DNA of 64,000 nt from an uncultured Anaerolineae bacterium (GTDB lineage: Bacteria; Chloroflexota; Anaerolineae; Promineifilales; Promineifilaceae), in contig CAJQMR010000029.1 in the NCBI GenBank assembly GCA_905479495.1, positions 62,001 through 126,000 of the forward strand, in the 5' to 3' direction. Under the pieces are notes generated by a model. It was not told where the DNA came from. It saw only the letters and a list, made by a program, of their open reading frames with translations, and did not search any database. This document shows, in pieces, positions 9,031 through 18,554 of this stretch (the stretch's first letter is position 1; each line of letters starts with the position of its first letter). The position numbers were made by a program, and so were the translations under genes.

Positions 9031-12000
9031 ATGAATAAACAACTGGCAATTCACTGTTTGGGCGCTTTTACCGTTACTCTGGCGGGTGCTGAACGCTCCG
9101 GCTTCGAGTCGGATAAGGCGCGCGCCTTGCTGGCCTATCTCGCCACCGAATCTGAGCAGCCCCACCACCGCGAACGGCTGGCCGGACTGCTCTGGCCCGA
9201 TTTTGCTGACCAGGCGGCGCGTACTAATCTGCGCCGCGTCCTCAGCAATGTGCGCCAGGTCATCGGCGACCGCACCAGCGACACGCCCGCCCTCATCGTG
9301 GCTGGCCAAACAATCCAGCTGGACACGGCGCACGCCTGGGTGGATGTTCACACTTTTCAGGAGAACATTGCCGCAGATGATCTGGCGCAGCTGGAAACGG
9401 CCGTTGACCTGTACAACGGCCGTTTCCTCGACACTCTCTCTGTCAAAGACAGCACCCTCTTTGATGAATGGCTGACCCTGACCCGCAGCCAGCTGCAGCA
9501 GCAAATGATGCGCGCGCTGCAGCGGCTGGCCCAGGCGGTTGAACAGCAGGGCGATTGGGAAAAAGCGGCGGCTTTCTCCCAGCAGCAGCTCGCCCTGGAG
9601 TCCTGGTACGAACCGGCGCACCGGCAGTTGATGCATCTTTTGGCCAGGAACGGCCGTCGCGCTGAAGCTCTGAAACAATATGAAATGTGCCGCTCCCAAT
9701 TAGCACAAGAGGTGGGGGTCACGCCCGAGCCAGCCACGATCGCCCTTTATGAGCAGATACGCGAAGGCAAATTGGCGACCGGGACGGCCGTTCACCAGGC
9801 GCGTGAAAAGCCGGGCAATTTGCCCACGCCGCTACGCCCTCTCATCGGCCGCCAGCGCGAATTGTCTGAGCTAAGCCATCTTTTACTGGACAAGCAGCGA
9901 CGCCTGCTGACGATTCTGGGCGTGGGCGGCAGCGGCAAGACGCGGCTGGCGATTGCTCTGGGAACGGCCGTGCACCAGCAGTACCCGCATGGCGTGTACC
10001 TGGTTAATTTGGCCGACCACGGCCATGCTGAGGCAATCGTCCCCGCCATCGCCGAAGCATTGCGCTTCACTTTTTACGAAGGCCGGCCGCCTCCGCAGCA
10101 GCTGGCCGACTATCTGCGTCAGAAAACCTGCCTGCTTATCCTCGACAACTTCGAGCATTTGCTAGCCGGCAGCCCCCTGTTGACCGATCTGTTGCAAGCT
10201 GCGCCCCACTTGCAAATCATTGCCACTTCGCGGGAACGGTTGGCCTTGCAGAGCGAACAGCTCTATCCTCTGGCCGGTCTTGATGTGACCGCAGCTGACG
10301 GTGAGGCGGTGCAGCTGTTTCTGCAAAGCGCGCAATTGGTACAGCCCGATTTTGTCCTGTCGCCCCAGAACCAGACGGCCGTTCACCAGATTTGTCGCCT
10401 CGTAGAAGGAATGCCGCTGGCTCTGCTGCTGGCCGCTTCCTGGATCACCTTGCTCACCCCGGCAGAAATTGCCGCCGAACTTACCAAAACCACCGGGGAG
10501 AGCTCCGGCCTCGATTTGTTGCAAACCGAGCTGCGTGATGTCCCTTCCCGCCAGCGCAGCCTGCGCGCCGTGTTTAACACCTCCTGGCAACTGCTTTCCT
10601 CTTCTCAGCGGACTGTTTGTGCCCGGCTGGCCCTGTTTCGCGGCGGCTTTACGCATGAAGCCGCGCAGGCGGTCACCGGGACGTCGCTGCCCCTGTTGCT
10701 GGGGTTGGTGCATCGTTCCTTTTTAAGCCGAGGCACAGACGGCCGTTTTGCCATGCACGAACTGCTGCGTCAATTTGCGGCCGAACGGTTAGCCCAAACG
10801 CCCGATTTGCAGGCGGCGACGGCCGCCAACCACGCCGACTATTACAGCCACTTTGTTCACCTACAGACCGCTCACCTGGCGAGCGCAGAACAGGAAACTG
10901 CCCTGACGCAGTTGGAAACAGAGCAAGAAAATATCCATCTGGCCTGGCAGTGGGCGATTCAGCAGCGGGCAGCGGGGCATCTGGCCCAAATTTTGCCCGG
11001 GATCACGCTCTTTTTCCTGTGGCGGCATCGCTATCAGGAAGGCGTGCAGTGGATGGCGGAGGCACGAGACCAGGTGGTAGAAGACAGAAAGTTTCTGGCG
11101 GCATTAACGGCCGTACAGGCGCGCTTCAGTGCCCGGCAGCAGCTGCACGATGAGGCTCAAAGGCTGGCGCAAACGGCCGCTGCTCTGACCTCCGCTGACC
11201 CCTTTGCCCATTTGCAGCTTGGCCATACCTGGCTGGGACACAGCGTATCGGATAACAGTCAGCACCATTTTCAGCAGGCGCTGGACGGCTATCGGGAAAC
11301 GGCCAACAGCTGGGGCGAGGCGCAGGCGTTGGCGGGATTGGCGGAGACGGCCAACATGCAGGGCCGTTATGATGTGGCCCGCGCTCATTTCGAGGCCAGC
11401 CTGCGCCTGTTTGAACAAAGCGGCGACCGGCGCGGTCAGGCCTGGGTGCTGGAGCGGCTTAGCTACGTCTTACGCGATCAGGGACGGTTGGGCGAGGCAG
11501 AGCAGGTTGCGACGGCGGCAGTGGCTCTCTATCGCGCCATTGGCGACCAGGAGAAAATTGCTGATGGATCGCTGGCGTTAAGCTGGCTGTTCGTTTATAT
11601 GGGGCGTCTTGAGGAAGCGTATGCCGCAGCGGAAAAAGGAGCGGCCATTTTAGGCCAGGCAGGACGCCCTCTGCCGCTAAGTTTGTTGGGCATCATCAAC
11701 GTGGATTTGGGGCGCTATGCGGAAGCGCAAAGCCTGCTGCAGCGGCATGTGGCGCTGTGCCGCCAAAGTGGGGATACGGTGGAGCTGGCACTGGGGCTAA
11801 ATGTGCTGGCAGGGGCCGCCGCAGCCAACGGCCGTTACGCTGAGGCCCAATCTTTGCTCAAAGAAAGTATGCCGCTGCTGCAAGAGCTCGGCCAACAGGA
11901 CCGTCTGGCCCATGCCCAGACTTTTTGGGGCTACGCCGCACGGGGGTTGGGTCAGGTTGAGGAAGCGTGGCATTATTTTCGACTGGCTTTGCAAACGGCC

Positions 12001-12258
12001 GTTGAGATTCACGCTATCATTCCCTTATTGTTTAGCCTGCCGGGGATGGCGCTTTTATTGGTCGATAGGGGAAAGACAGACAGGGCAGCGGCCGCGTACG
12101 CATCCCTGCAAGCTGTGCCCATGTTTGCCAATTCCCAACTGCGCGCTGATCTAGCCGGTACGGAGCTGGCGGCACGCCTCAAAATGGTGCCGGCAGAATC
12201 AGCCGATTTGTGGGCGTTGGCGGAGGCTTTATTGGCAGAAACGACTGTCTATCCGTGA
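9031..12258 (+). CDS. BTAD/AAA(NB-ARC-like)/TPR transcriptional regulator (SARP-like N-terminus)
   Basis: N-terminal LGAFTVTLAG...DKARALLAYLATES...RERLAGLLWPD; Walker A GVGGSGKTRLA; LLILDNFEHLL; C-terminal TPR repeats. Confidence 0.88.
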   Translation: MNKQLAIHCLGAFTVTLAGAERSGFESDKARALLAYLATESEQPHHRERLAGLLWPDFADQAARTNLRRVLSNVRQVIGDRTSDTPALIVAGQTIQLDTAHAWVDVHTFQENIAADDLAQLETAVDLYNGRFLDTLSVKDSTLFDEWLTLTRSQLQQQMMRALQRLAQAVEQQGDWEKAAAFSQQQLALESWYEPAHRQLMHLLARNGRRAEALKQYEMCRSQLAQEVGVTPEPATIALYEQIREGKLATGTAVHQAREKPGNLPTPLRPLIGRQRELSELSHLLLDKQRRLLTILGVGGSGKTRLAIALGTAVHQQYPHGVYLVNLADHGHAEAIVPAIAEALRFTFYEGRPPPQQLADYLRQKTCLLILDNFEHLLAGSPLLTDLLQAAPHLQIIATSRERLALQSEQLYPLAGLDVTAADGEAVQLFLQSAQLVQPDFVLSPQNQTAVHQICRLVEGMPLALLLAASWITLLTPAEIAAELTKTTGESSGLDLLQTELRDVPSRQRSLRAVFNTSWQLLSSSQRTVCARLALFRGGFTHEAAQAVTGTSLPLLLGLVHRSFLSRGTDGRFAMHELLRQFAAERLAQTPDLQAATAANHADYYSHFVHLQTAHLASAEQETALTQLETEQENIHLAWQWAIQQRAAGHLAQILPGITLFFLWRHRYQEGVQWMAEARDQVVEDRKFLAALTAVQARFSARQQLHDEAQRLAQTAAALTSADPFAHLQLGHTWLGHSVSDNSQHHFQQALDGYRETANSWGEAQALAGLAETANMQGRYDVARAHFEASLRLFEQSGDRRGQAWVLERLSYVLRDQGRLGEAEQVATAAVALYRAIGDQEKIADGSLALSWLFVYMGRLEEAYAAAEKGAAILGQAGRPLPLSLLGIINVDLGRYAEAQSLLQRHVALCRQSGDTVELALGLNVLAGAAAANGRYAEAQSLLKESMPLLQELGQQDRLAHAQTFWGYAARGLGQVEEAWHYFRLALQTAVEIHAIIPLLFSLPGMALLLVDRGKTDRAAAAYASLQAVPMFANSQLRADLAGTELAARLKMVPAESADLWALAEALLAETTVYP

Positions 12259-12327
12259 AGGTCCGCCGCAAAGTCGCGTTCACTTCCCGGCATCCCGCCA
12301 CAGTCAGGGTTGAGAAAGACGTATCCA

Positions 12328-13410
12328 TTAAAGCAGTTGCCCACACCGCAAATCATCAAATGCTGTCAGGGTGCGGGATACCAGGCCATGGCGAAATTCA
12401 TTCCAGTCGGGGTCACCGCCGTCACGCATGTACTCCACGGCTATCGGCACCGTCAGCGCCACGCACAGGCGGTAATCGTCAAATAGCTGTTCCCATGTGT
12501 AGCCTTGCACGCCCCGTTCGATAAGCGTGTGATGATAATGATGAAGAACGGCCGTTTCTAATTCCCGGCGCAACTCCGTTTCCCAGTAGAGGGCCATCAC
12601 GTAGGCTAAATCAAACGCGCCAGACCAGGTGGTGATGCTCCAATCAAACGGCTGCTGGTCGATGAGGTATAACGGCCGTTCCCCCACTTTTGGCACCAAC
12701 ATATTTCCCGGATTGGCATCACCGTGAATCAGCGTCATGTGTGTTTTGTCCTGGCCGCGTGCTGCCAACGCATCAGGCAGTTGGGCAAAAATCTGCTGGA
12801 TTAATCTTGGCCAATGGGATTTGAGCTTAGCGCCAAAGTGGGCCTGCACGTGCGGTATGCCCGGTTTACCAATCGTCACAAAGCGGCGCAGGTGAGCCGC
12901 ATCATGAAATGCCGCCCCAATCTCTTGTAGCCGAGCTTCGCCCCACCAGTGGGCATGCATAATGGCCAGCCCTTCAGCCAAGGCCTGGCCATGTGCCAGG
13001 GTGGGCTGCAAGTCGTAGGCCGCTTTGTGCGTAGCAGACATATCATCGAGCAGCAGGTGGTAGCGGTTTTGCGCAAGGTCATAGGCACCATCATAACAGC
13101 GCACCAGCGGCGCATCGGGCAGGTCAACGTAGTCGCGCGTGTAGTAGGTTATTTCAGACGGCAGGAAAAATTCCCCGTCACCTGTATCGGTATTCACTAG
13201 CTTCAAGAAAAGGTTTTTTTGGCATTCCCCGCGCGCGTCCTCGCTGTAGGTAAGTTTGAGCTGAGCATTGCTGGACCAATTCCCGCCGCCGCTGTTTGCC
13301 GTAAAATCTGTTACCTGGCCTGCTGTTAAGGCACCGCTTTGGGTGAGAACGGCCGTTAACCATTCCGATGTTAATTGTTCCAAATTGGTGATGACTGGAT
13401 TTTGTTTCAT
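12328..13410 (-). CDS. Phosphotransferase (APH/ecdysteroid-kinase-like)
   Basis: MTLIHGDANPGNMLV catalytic HGDxxxxN motif, followed by LIDQQPFDW. Confidence 0.75.
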   Translation of the reverse strand: MKQNPVITNLEQLTSEWLTAVLTQSGALTAGQVTDFTANSGGGNWSSNAQLKLTYSEDARGECQKNLFLKLVNTDTGDGEFFLPSEITYYTRDYVDLPDAPLVRCYDGAYDLAQNRYHLLLDDMSATHKAAYDLQPTLAHGQALAEGLAIMHAHWWGEARLQEIGAAFHDAAHLRRFVTIGKPGIPHVQAHFGAKLKSHWPRLIQQIFAQLPDALAARGQDKTHMTLIHGDANPGNMLVPKVGERPLYLIDQQPFDWSITTWSGAFDLAYVMALYWETELRRELETAVLHHYHHTLIERGVQGYTWEQLFDDYRLCVALTVPIAVEYMRDGGDPDWNEFRHGLVSRTLTAFDDLRCGQLL

Positions 13411-13532
13411 AAGTGCTATTTTATGTAGCCAATAGCAAACAGCCCAACCGAGAAATATCGTCGCGCCGTTTTCCCTTGACCAATCCCCCTACCATCTGCC
13501 AAAATAGGCACACATCATTCATGGAGGAACCG

Positions 13533-14543
13533 ATGCCAGTTTATAACTTCGCCAAAATTCGTGAACTGTTAACCGCCGCCTTTAGCAGTGGTGAAATTAA
13601 CACGCTCGCTTTTGATCTGTTTCGTCCGCTTTACGACGATTTTTCTGGTGGCATGTCCAAAGGTGACCGCATTGAGCAAATTGTGATGGAGGCTGAGCGG
13701 AACGGCCGTATCCCCCAATTGCTCAACTATGTGCAGGAAAAGAATGCGTACCAATACGGCCGTTTTGCCCCCCACCTCATCCAGGAGGAACCCATGCCCC
13801 ACCCCACCACCCAACTAGCAGGCTGGCAGCAGCGCCAGGCCGATTTAGAGAAACACATTCAGACCGATTTGCAATTGCTGGCTGACTATGAAAACAAGCT
13901 GCGCTTTGAGGACGATCCCCGGCAAAAACGGCGCTGGGAAAGTGAAATTGAACGGCAGCAGGCAGGACTGACTAAATGGCGGCACGAGTTGGCCGACCTG
14001 GTTGGTGAAGTCGAACAGACGGATGAGAAAACGTCAACTGAACAGACGTTGCTCCAGGAGCTTAGGCAGTTTCAGGCGACCATCACTGGAAAGTTAGATA
14101 CCGTTACCAACCAGTTAGATAGTATTGAGTCCCAGTTGACCGCCTCACAAAAAGCCATTTTGCTGCGCATCGACGAACAGCACCGGCAAACGGTGGCTGT
14201 ATTGGTGGAAAAGCTGGATGCCAACCAGGTGGAACTGGTTGATTTGCTGCTGGACGCCCATGACCAGCAGCAGATTGCTCAATGGCAGGGGGAACAACTG
14301 CTCCTGCTCACCCAGCAAGCCCTGGTCGATTTGCACAACTTGCGGCAGGGGCAGCCGGAAGCGGCGCAGTGGCAGGCGGTGCTGGACTTGCTGCAAAAGG
14401 AAACCGGCTGGCAGCAAAAGCTGAAGTGGACCGTGCCCATTATTCCCGGTATTTTGGAATTTGAATCGGAAGCATCTGTTGACGTCCTCCCCGCGCTCAA
14501 ACAAAGCTGGCAAAATTTAGTGAGCCGCTTTCGGCCCCGCTAA
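13533..14543 (+). CDS. Effector-associated-domain-like protein with central coiled coil
   Basis: Start MPVYNFAKIRELLTAAFSSGEINTLAFDLFRPLYDDFSGGMSKGDRIEQIVMEAERNGRIPQLLNYV resembles the EAD/death-like adaptor fold; coiled coil LLADYENKLRFEDDPRQKRRWESEIERQQ; GGAGGAA RBS before 13533. Confidence 0.55.
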   Translation: MPVYNFAKIRELLTAAFSSGEINTLAFDLFRPLYDDFSGGMSKGDRIEQIVMEAERNGRIPQLLNYVQEKNAYQYGRFAPHLIQEEPMPHPTTQLAGWQQRQADLEKHIQTDLQLLADYENKLRFEDDPRQKRRWESEIERQQAGLTKWRHELADLVGEVEQTDEKTSTEQTLLQELRQFQATITGKLDTVTNQLDSIESQLTASQKAILLRIDEQHRQTVAVLVEKLDANQVELVDLLLDAHDQQQIAQWQGEQLLLLTQQALVDLHNLRQGQPEAAQWQAVLDLLQKETGWQQKLKWTVPIIPGILEFESEASVDVLPALKQSWQNLVSRFRPR

Positions 14544-14576
14544 AACCAGGATTGCACAGAAATGTTGTCAGGCAAG

Positions 14577-14658
14577 CGTCCTGGAAATGGCCTTGCCCGC
14601 GAATGCGGGAATCCATTCGTTGGCCAGGCCGTGGATGCCCGCCTACGCGGGCATGACA
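14577..14658. repeat. Intergenic double hairpin (CCCGCGAATGCGGG ... GCCCGCCTACGCGGGC)
   Basis: Two GC-rich stem-loops in ccttgcccgcgaatgcgggaatccat...tggatgcccgcctacgcgggcatgac; a dispersed repeat type common in many bacteria. Confidence 0.65.
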
Positions 14659-14700
14659 GGTAGATTTAGATTTTTTCTAACAATATTTACCTGATTCCCA

Positions 14701-14760
14701 AGGACTGGCAGTGCTGAACTGACCTAACTCCGCTACAATACGGTCAGCACTGCCAGTCCT
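14701..14760. repeat. 17-bp perfect inverted repeat upstream of STAND gene
   Basis: AGGACTGGCAGTGCTGA (14701-14717) and TCAGCACTGCCAGTCCT (14744-14760). Confidence 0.85.
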
Positions 14761-14778
14761 AGCCTAACGAAAAACCTT

Positions 14779-17337
14779 ATGAGCGAAACCATCACCGACC
14801 TACAAAACAAAATTAAACGCGAACAAACCCTGCTGCTGCAATATGAAGAGATGGAGCGCCTGGAAGAGAATCCGCGCCGCCGTATGCGCTTGCAGGAAAA
14901 CATTGAAGAAGCCAAGCAAAACATCCTCAACACCGAAGTGCGCATTGCCCAGATACGAGCGGAGTCCCAACCTACCGTGGCCATCCAGCAGCGGGAAAGC
15001 GTGTTTATTGCCAACGTGCCCTACGGCCTGGAAACGCGCCTGTTTGGCCGCGACTTGGAGCTGGGGCTGCTGGATGACTGGTTCCACCACGACACAGCCC
15101 ACCCGCTGCTGGCGGTGATTGGCCTGGGCGGGCAGGGCAAAAGCGCCCTGACCTGGCAGTGGCAAAAACAGCTGCAAACAGCCAAGCTGGCCCCACCGCT
15201 GGTGGTCTGGTGGAGCTTTTACGAGCAGGACGGCACGATGCGCGCCCTGCTGGCCGAGCTGTTGGAATATTTTGGCGAAGACCCCAGCCGCTTTGCCAGC
15301 CTGCGCCAGGCGGTAGACCGTTTGCGCCACCATTTGGCCCACACTCCGGCCTTAATTGTGCTGGACGGGGCGGAGCGGCTGCTGCGAGCTTACAGCAGCT
15401 TGGGCGCGGCGTACCAGGGAGATAATGAAACATTGGATGTGCACAACGCCAGCCTGGAGCGCCGCCAGCTGCGCGGTTGCGTAGACCCGGCGGCGGGATT
15501 ATTGCTGCGCTGGCTGGCCGAACCGGGACAGACCCAGGCGCAAACGCTGCTGACCAGCCGCCTGTTCCCGGAGGAGTTGGCGGGCAGCAGTGGGCTGGGT
15601 TTGCAGGGGGTGCGGCGGCACGATTTAACGGGGCTGAACAACGAAGCAGCTTACGCCTTGTTTAGCGAATTGGGCATAACCACCACCCGGGCCGAGGTGC
15701 AGGCGGTGTGCGAACCGCTGGGCTACCACCCGCTGAGCCTGCGCCTGCTGGCCCGGGCGGTGCGCTACAGCCCCACCGCCCCCAACGATTTACGCGCCGC
15801 CGCCAACTATGACCCAAACCTGGAACTGTTGGGCAAGCGGGAGCACGTGCTGCGCCGCGCCTACGACAATTTGCCAGCCCGGGCGCAGCACACCTTGAGC
15901 CGTTTGGCGGCGTTTCGCAGCAGCGTGGCCTGGCGGGTGCTGGCCGATGTGTTTGGCGGCGGCGAAGCGGTGGGGCAAGGGGACTTGCCAGCTGACTTGC
16001 GCTTGCTGGAGGAGCGCGGCTTGCTGCAACGTACGGTGCGCCAGCTGGCCGACGGCCAAACTGACACCAGTTATGACCTGCACCCGATTGTGCGCCGCTA
16101 CGCCTATGACCAGCTGGCTGACCGGGGGGCCACCCACACCCAACTGGTGGTGTACTTTGAAGCGGTGCCAGAACCGCAGCGCATCACCAGCCTGGACGAT
16201 TTGGCCCCGGCAATTGAGCTGTACCACCACCTGACACGCGCCAGGCGTTATGATGAAGCCGTTAGGTTTTTTCGTGACCGAATCAACCAGGCCACTTACT
16301 ATCAATTAGGTGCTTACCAGACCAGGATCGAACTGCTGCTGGCGCTGTTTCCTGATGGCGTGGGAGCGTTACCTCGCTTGAGCGATGAAGCGTGGCAAGC
16401 GTGGACGCTGAATTCGTTGGCAAACAGCTATAGTTTGACGGGACGGCCGTCTACGGCCGTTCCCCTCTTTGAACAAATTGCTGTCCTTGACGAAAAACTA
16501 GGCGACAAAAAGAACCAGGCCATTACCCTGGGCAACGTGGCTAACCGACATCACGAATTGGGTAACTTAACGGCCGCTGCCGACAACCTGCGCCGCCGCA
16601 TCAGCCTCTGCCGTGAGATTGAAGATCGGTTTCGGGAAGCGGTGGGGCATAAGGAATACGGCCGTCTCCTGGCCACCACCGGCAGTTGGGCCGAAGCTTC
16701 ACAAGAATTCGATATTGCCTTAGACCAGGATACAGAAGGAAATGCGATTCAAGGGCAATGCATAACCTGGGCCTACCGCGCCCAGGCGGCGCTGCTGCAA
16801 GGGGAGGCGACCACCGCCCTCCGCACTGCCCAGGAAGCGCTCCGGTTGGCAGATGAAACGGCCCGTACTCGCCATCCAGTTGAGCGGGATTATGTGCGGG
16901 TACATTGGCTTTTGGGCTGGGCACAGCTGGGGCTGGGGGCGCTGCCCGCTGCCCAAAGTCACCTGGATGAGGCGCTGCGCCGCTGCCGGGCCATCAACAT
17001 GGTTGACCATGAACCGGCCATTTTGCTGGCGCAGGCACAGCTGGCGGTAGCGCGTGGCTCAAGTGGGACGCACCTTGAAGGTGCGTCCCACTTAAAAGAA
17101 GCCGCCCGGCTGGCGCAGGAAGCGCTGCTGATTGCGGAGCGGGCAGGCTATGTCCTCAATCTGGCCGACATCCACAACTTTTTGGCGCAGCAGGCGCTGG
17201 CCGCTGGTCAGCTAGAAGCGGCCCAGCGCCACGCCCAGCTGGCCCACGACTTCGCCTGGTGCGACGGCCCGCCCTTTGCCTACCAATCGGCGCTGGATGA
17301 GGCGCAGCGGCTGTTGGCGGTGATCGGGGGGCAGTAA
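14779..17337 (+). CDS. STAND NTPase (NB-ARC-like) with N-terminal coiled coil and C-terminal TPRs
   Basis: Walker A GLGGQGKSALTWQWQ; LIVLDGAERLL; TSRLFPEEL; TPR-like C-terminus; coiled coil LLLQYEEMERLEENPRRRMRLQENIEEAKQNI. Confidence 0.8.
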   Translation: MSETITDLQNKIKREQTLLLQYEEMERLEENPRRRMRLQENIEEAKQNILNTEVRIAQIRAESQPTVAIQQRESVFIANVPYGLETRLFGRDLELGLLDDWFHHDTAHPLLAVIGLGGQGKSALTWQWQKQLQTAKLAPPLVVWWSFYEQDGTMRALLAELLEYFGEDPSRFASLRQAVDRLRHHLAHTPALIVLDGAERLLRAYSSLGAAYQGDNETLDVHNASLERRQLRGCVDPAAGLLLRWLAEPGQTQAQTLLTSRLFPEELAGSSGLGLQGVRRHDLTGLNNEAAYALFSELGITTTRAEVQAVCEPLGYHPLSLRLLARAVRYSPTAPNDLRAAANYDPNLELLGKREHVLRRAYDNLPARAQHTLSRLAAFRSSVAWRVLADVFGGGEAVGQGDLPADLRLLEERGLLQRTVRQLADGQTDTSYDLHPIVRRYAYDQLADRGATHTQLVVYFEAVPEPQRITSLDDLAPAIELYHHLTRARRYDEAVRFFRDRINQATYYQLGAYQTRIELLLALFPDGVGALPRLSDEAWQAWTLNSLANSYSLTGRPSTAVPLFEQIAVLDEKLGDKKNQAITLGNVANRHHELGNLTAAADNLRRRISLCREIEDRFREAVGHKEYGRLLATTGSWAEASQEFDIALDQDTEGNAIQGQCITWAYRAQAALLQGEATTALRTAQEALRLADETARTRHPVERDYVRVHWLLGWAQLGLGALPAAQSHLDEALRRCRAINMVDHEPAILLAQAQLAVARGSSGTHLEGASHLKEAARLAQEALLIAERAGYVLNLADIHNFLAQQALAAGQLEAAQRHAQLAHDFAWCDGPPFAYQSALDEAQRLLAVIGGQ
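17061..17093. repeat. 16-bp perfect hairpin embedded in the STAND CDS
   Basis: AAGTGGGACGCACCTT g AAGGTGCGTCCCACTT, in frame. Confidence 0.9.
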
Positions 17338-17410
17338 TCGGTGGTCGGTGGTCAGTAATCAGTGGTCGGTAGTCGGCTAACCGATAACGGATAACCGATT
17401 ACCGATTACG
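17334..17410. repeat. Heptamer hairpin repeat (GTAATCG-like / ACCGATT-like) starting in the STAND gene stop codon
   Basis: GTAATCG GTGGTCG GTGGTCA GTAATCA GTGGTCG GTAGTCG GCTA ACCGATA ACGGATA ACCGATT ACCGATT ACG. Confidence 0.9.
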
Positions 17411-17415
17411 AAAAT

Positions 17416-17907
17416 TCAGCCTCCCCAACGGCCGTATGAAATTTTATGCAGCAGCCAATCCGTGGAATTGCCCAACAAATTGCCCATGCGGATGAGGCGC
17501 AGGACTGTTTCGATCGCTTCGGCGCGGGCCGCCCCGTAGATGCTTTGCAGCGATTGGCGGGTGACGGGGTCGGGACGGCCGTTTTGTTCTGCGTAATGTT
17601 GGGCATAAAGCAAGGCGGGCAGTTCCTCTTCCGGGGCCAGGGCCAGCTCGCCAGAGAGCAACGCCCGGATTTCGTTTTGGGGCAGGCCCACGCGGGCGCT
17701 TTCATGCGAGTGATAGGAGGCACAGTAGCGGCATTGATTTACGGCCGTAACCGCCATCATCAACCGCTCCCGAAACTGGGGCGACACCAGCCCGCTGCGC
17801 ATCGCCTGCCGCAGTCGCCCCCGATGTCGCAGCGGCCAGACCAGATCCGTCGCCATCTCTTTTAAACTACTATAAATTCGACGCTTAAATGCCTGCATTT
17901 TTACCAA
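17416..17907 (-). CDS. Carboxymuconolactone decarboxylase/AhpD-like protein
   Basis: CRYCASYHSHESARVGLPQNEIRALLSGE, CxxC...H motif. Confidence 0.75.
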   Translation of the reverse strand: MVKMQAFKRRIYSSLKEMATDLVWPLRHRGRLRQAMRSGLVSPQFRERLMMAVTAVNQCRYCASYHSHESARVGLPQNEIRALLSGELALAPEEELPALLYAQHYAEQNGRPDPVTRQSLQSIYGAARAEAIETVLRLIRMGNLLGNSTDWLLHKISYGRWGG

Positions 17908-18058
17908 GCTCCCATGTAAAATTGAATACCCTTTATTTTTTAGATGGAAAAAGTGATCAAACGTTACACGCAGCCCGATCTGCTGCTAAAATTGAGCAAT
18001 CAAAATCACAGCACAACACGCAATCACCAGCGAACCAACCCGCTCAGGAGAAATCACC

Positions 18059-18553
18059 ATGAAAACATTACTCATTCTGCGCCATGCCAAATCAGATTGG
18101 GGCAACAGCCAACTGTCGGACCACGATCGGCCGCTAAACGGCCGGGGCCAATATGATGCGCCGCGCATGGGAGCCTGGCTGAAGCAGAAAAAGATGGTGC
18201 CAGAGCTGATCATCAGCTCCACGGCGGAGCGGGCCTTGACCACGGCCGAATTGGTAGCCCAGGCTTGCGAGTTTGAGGGGGAGCTGCGCCCGACGCGAGA
18301 TTTTTACCTGGCGGGACCACCAGAGTACATCGACACGCTCAATGAGCTGCCAGACAGCTACGAGCGGGTCATGATCGTGGGGCACAATCCGGGGATGGAA
18401 GAGCTGGTGTCGCTGCTCACGGACAAAGATCGGCCAATGACCACGGCCAACGTGGCGGTAGTGGAGCTGCCGATTACATCATGGGGGAAATTGACGATTT
18501 TTTCAGACGGCCGTCTCAAACATCATTGGCAGCCGAAGGATTTACCAGCTTAA
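18059..18553 (+). CDS. Histidine phosphatase family, SixA-like
   Basis: MKTLLILRHAKSDW...DHDRPLNGRG; VMIVGHNPGMEEL. Confidence 0.9.
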   Translation: MKTLLILRHAKSDWGNSQLSDHDRPLNGRGQYDAPRMGAWLKQKKMVPELIISSTAERALTTAELVAQACEFEGELRPTRDFYLAGPPEYIDTLNELPDSYERVMIVGHNPGMEELVSLLTDKDRPMTTANVAVVELPITSWGKLTIFSDGRLKHHWQPKDLPA

Positions 18554-18554
18554 G

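Noticed and set aside
8812-9699. Minus ORF of 295 aa overlapping the BTAD gene
   Set aside because: Sits antisense to the conserved BTAD N-terminus and overlaps the protease gene; composition looks non-coding.
13765-16442. Largest gap without ACGGCCGT (about 2.7 kb) over the STAND locus as evidence of recent horizontal acquisition
   Set aside because: With about 117 sites and mean spacing near 550 bp, a random distribution predicts a longest gap of about 2.6 kb, so this gap (and similar ones near 42.3-44.7 kb) is not significant.
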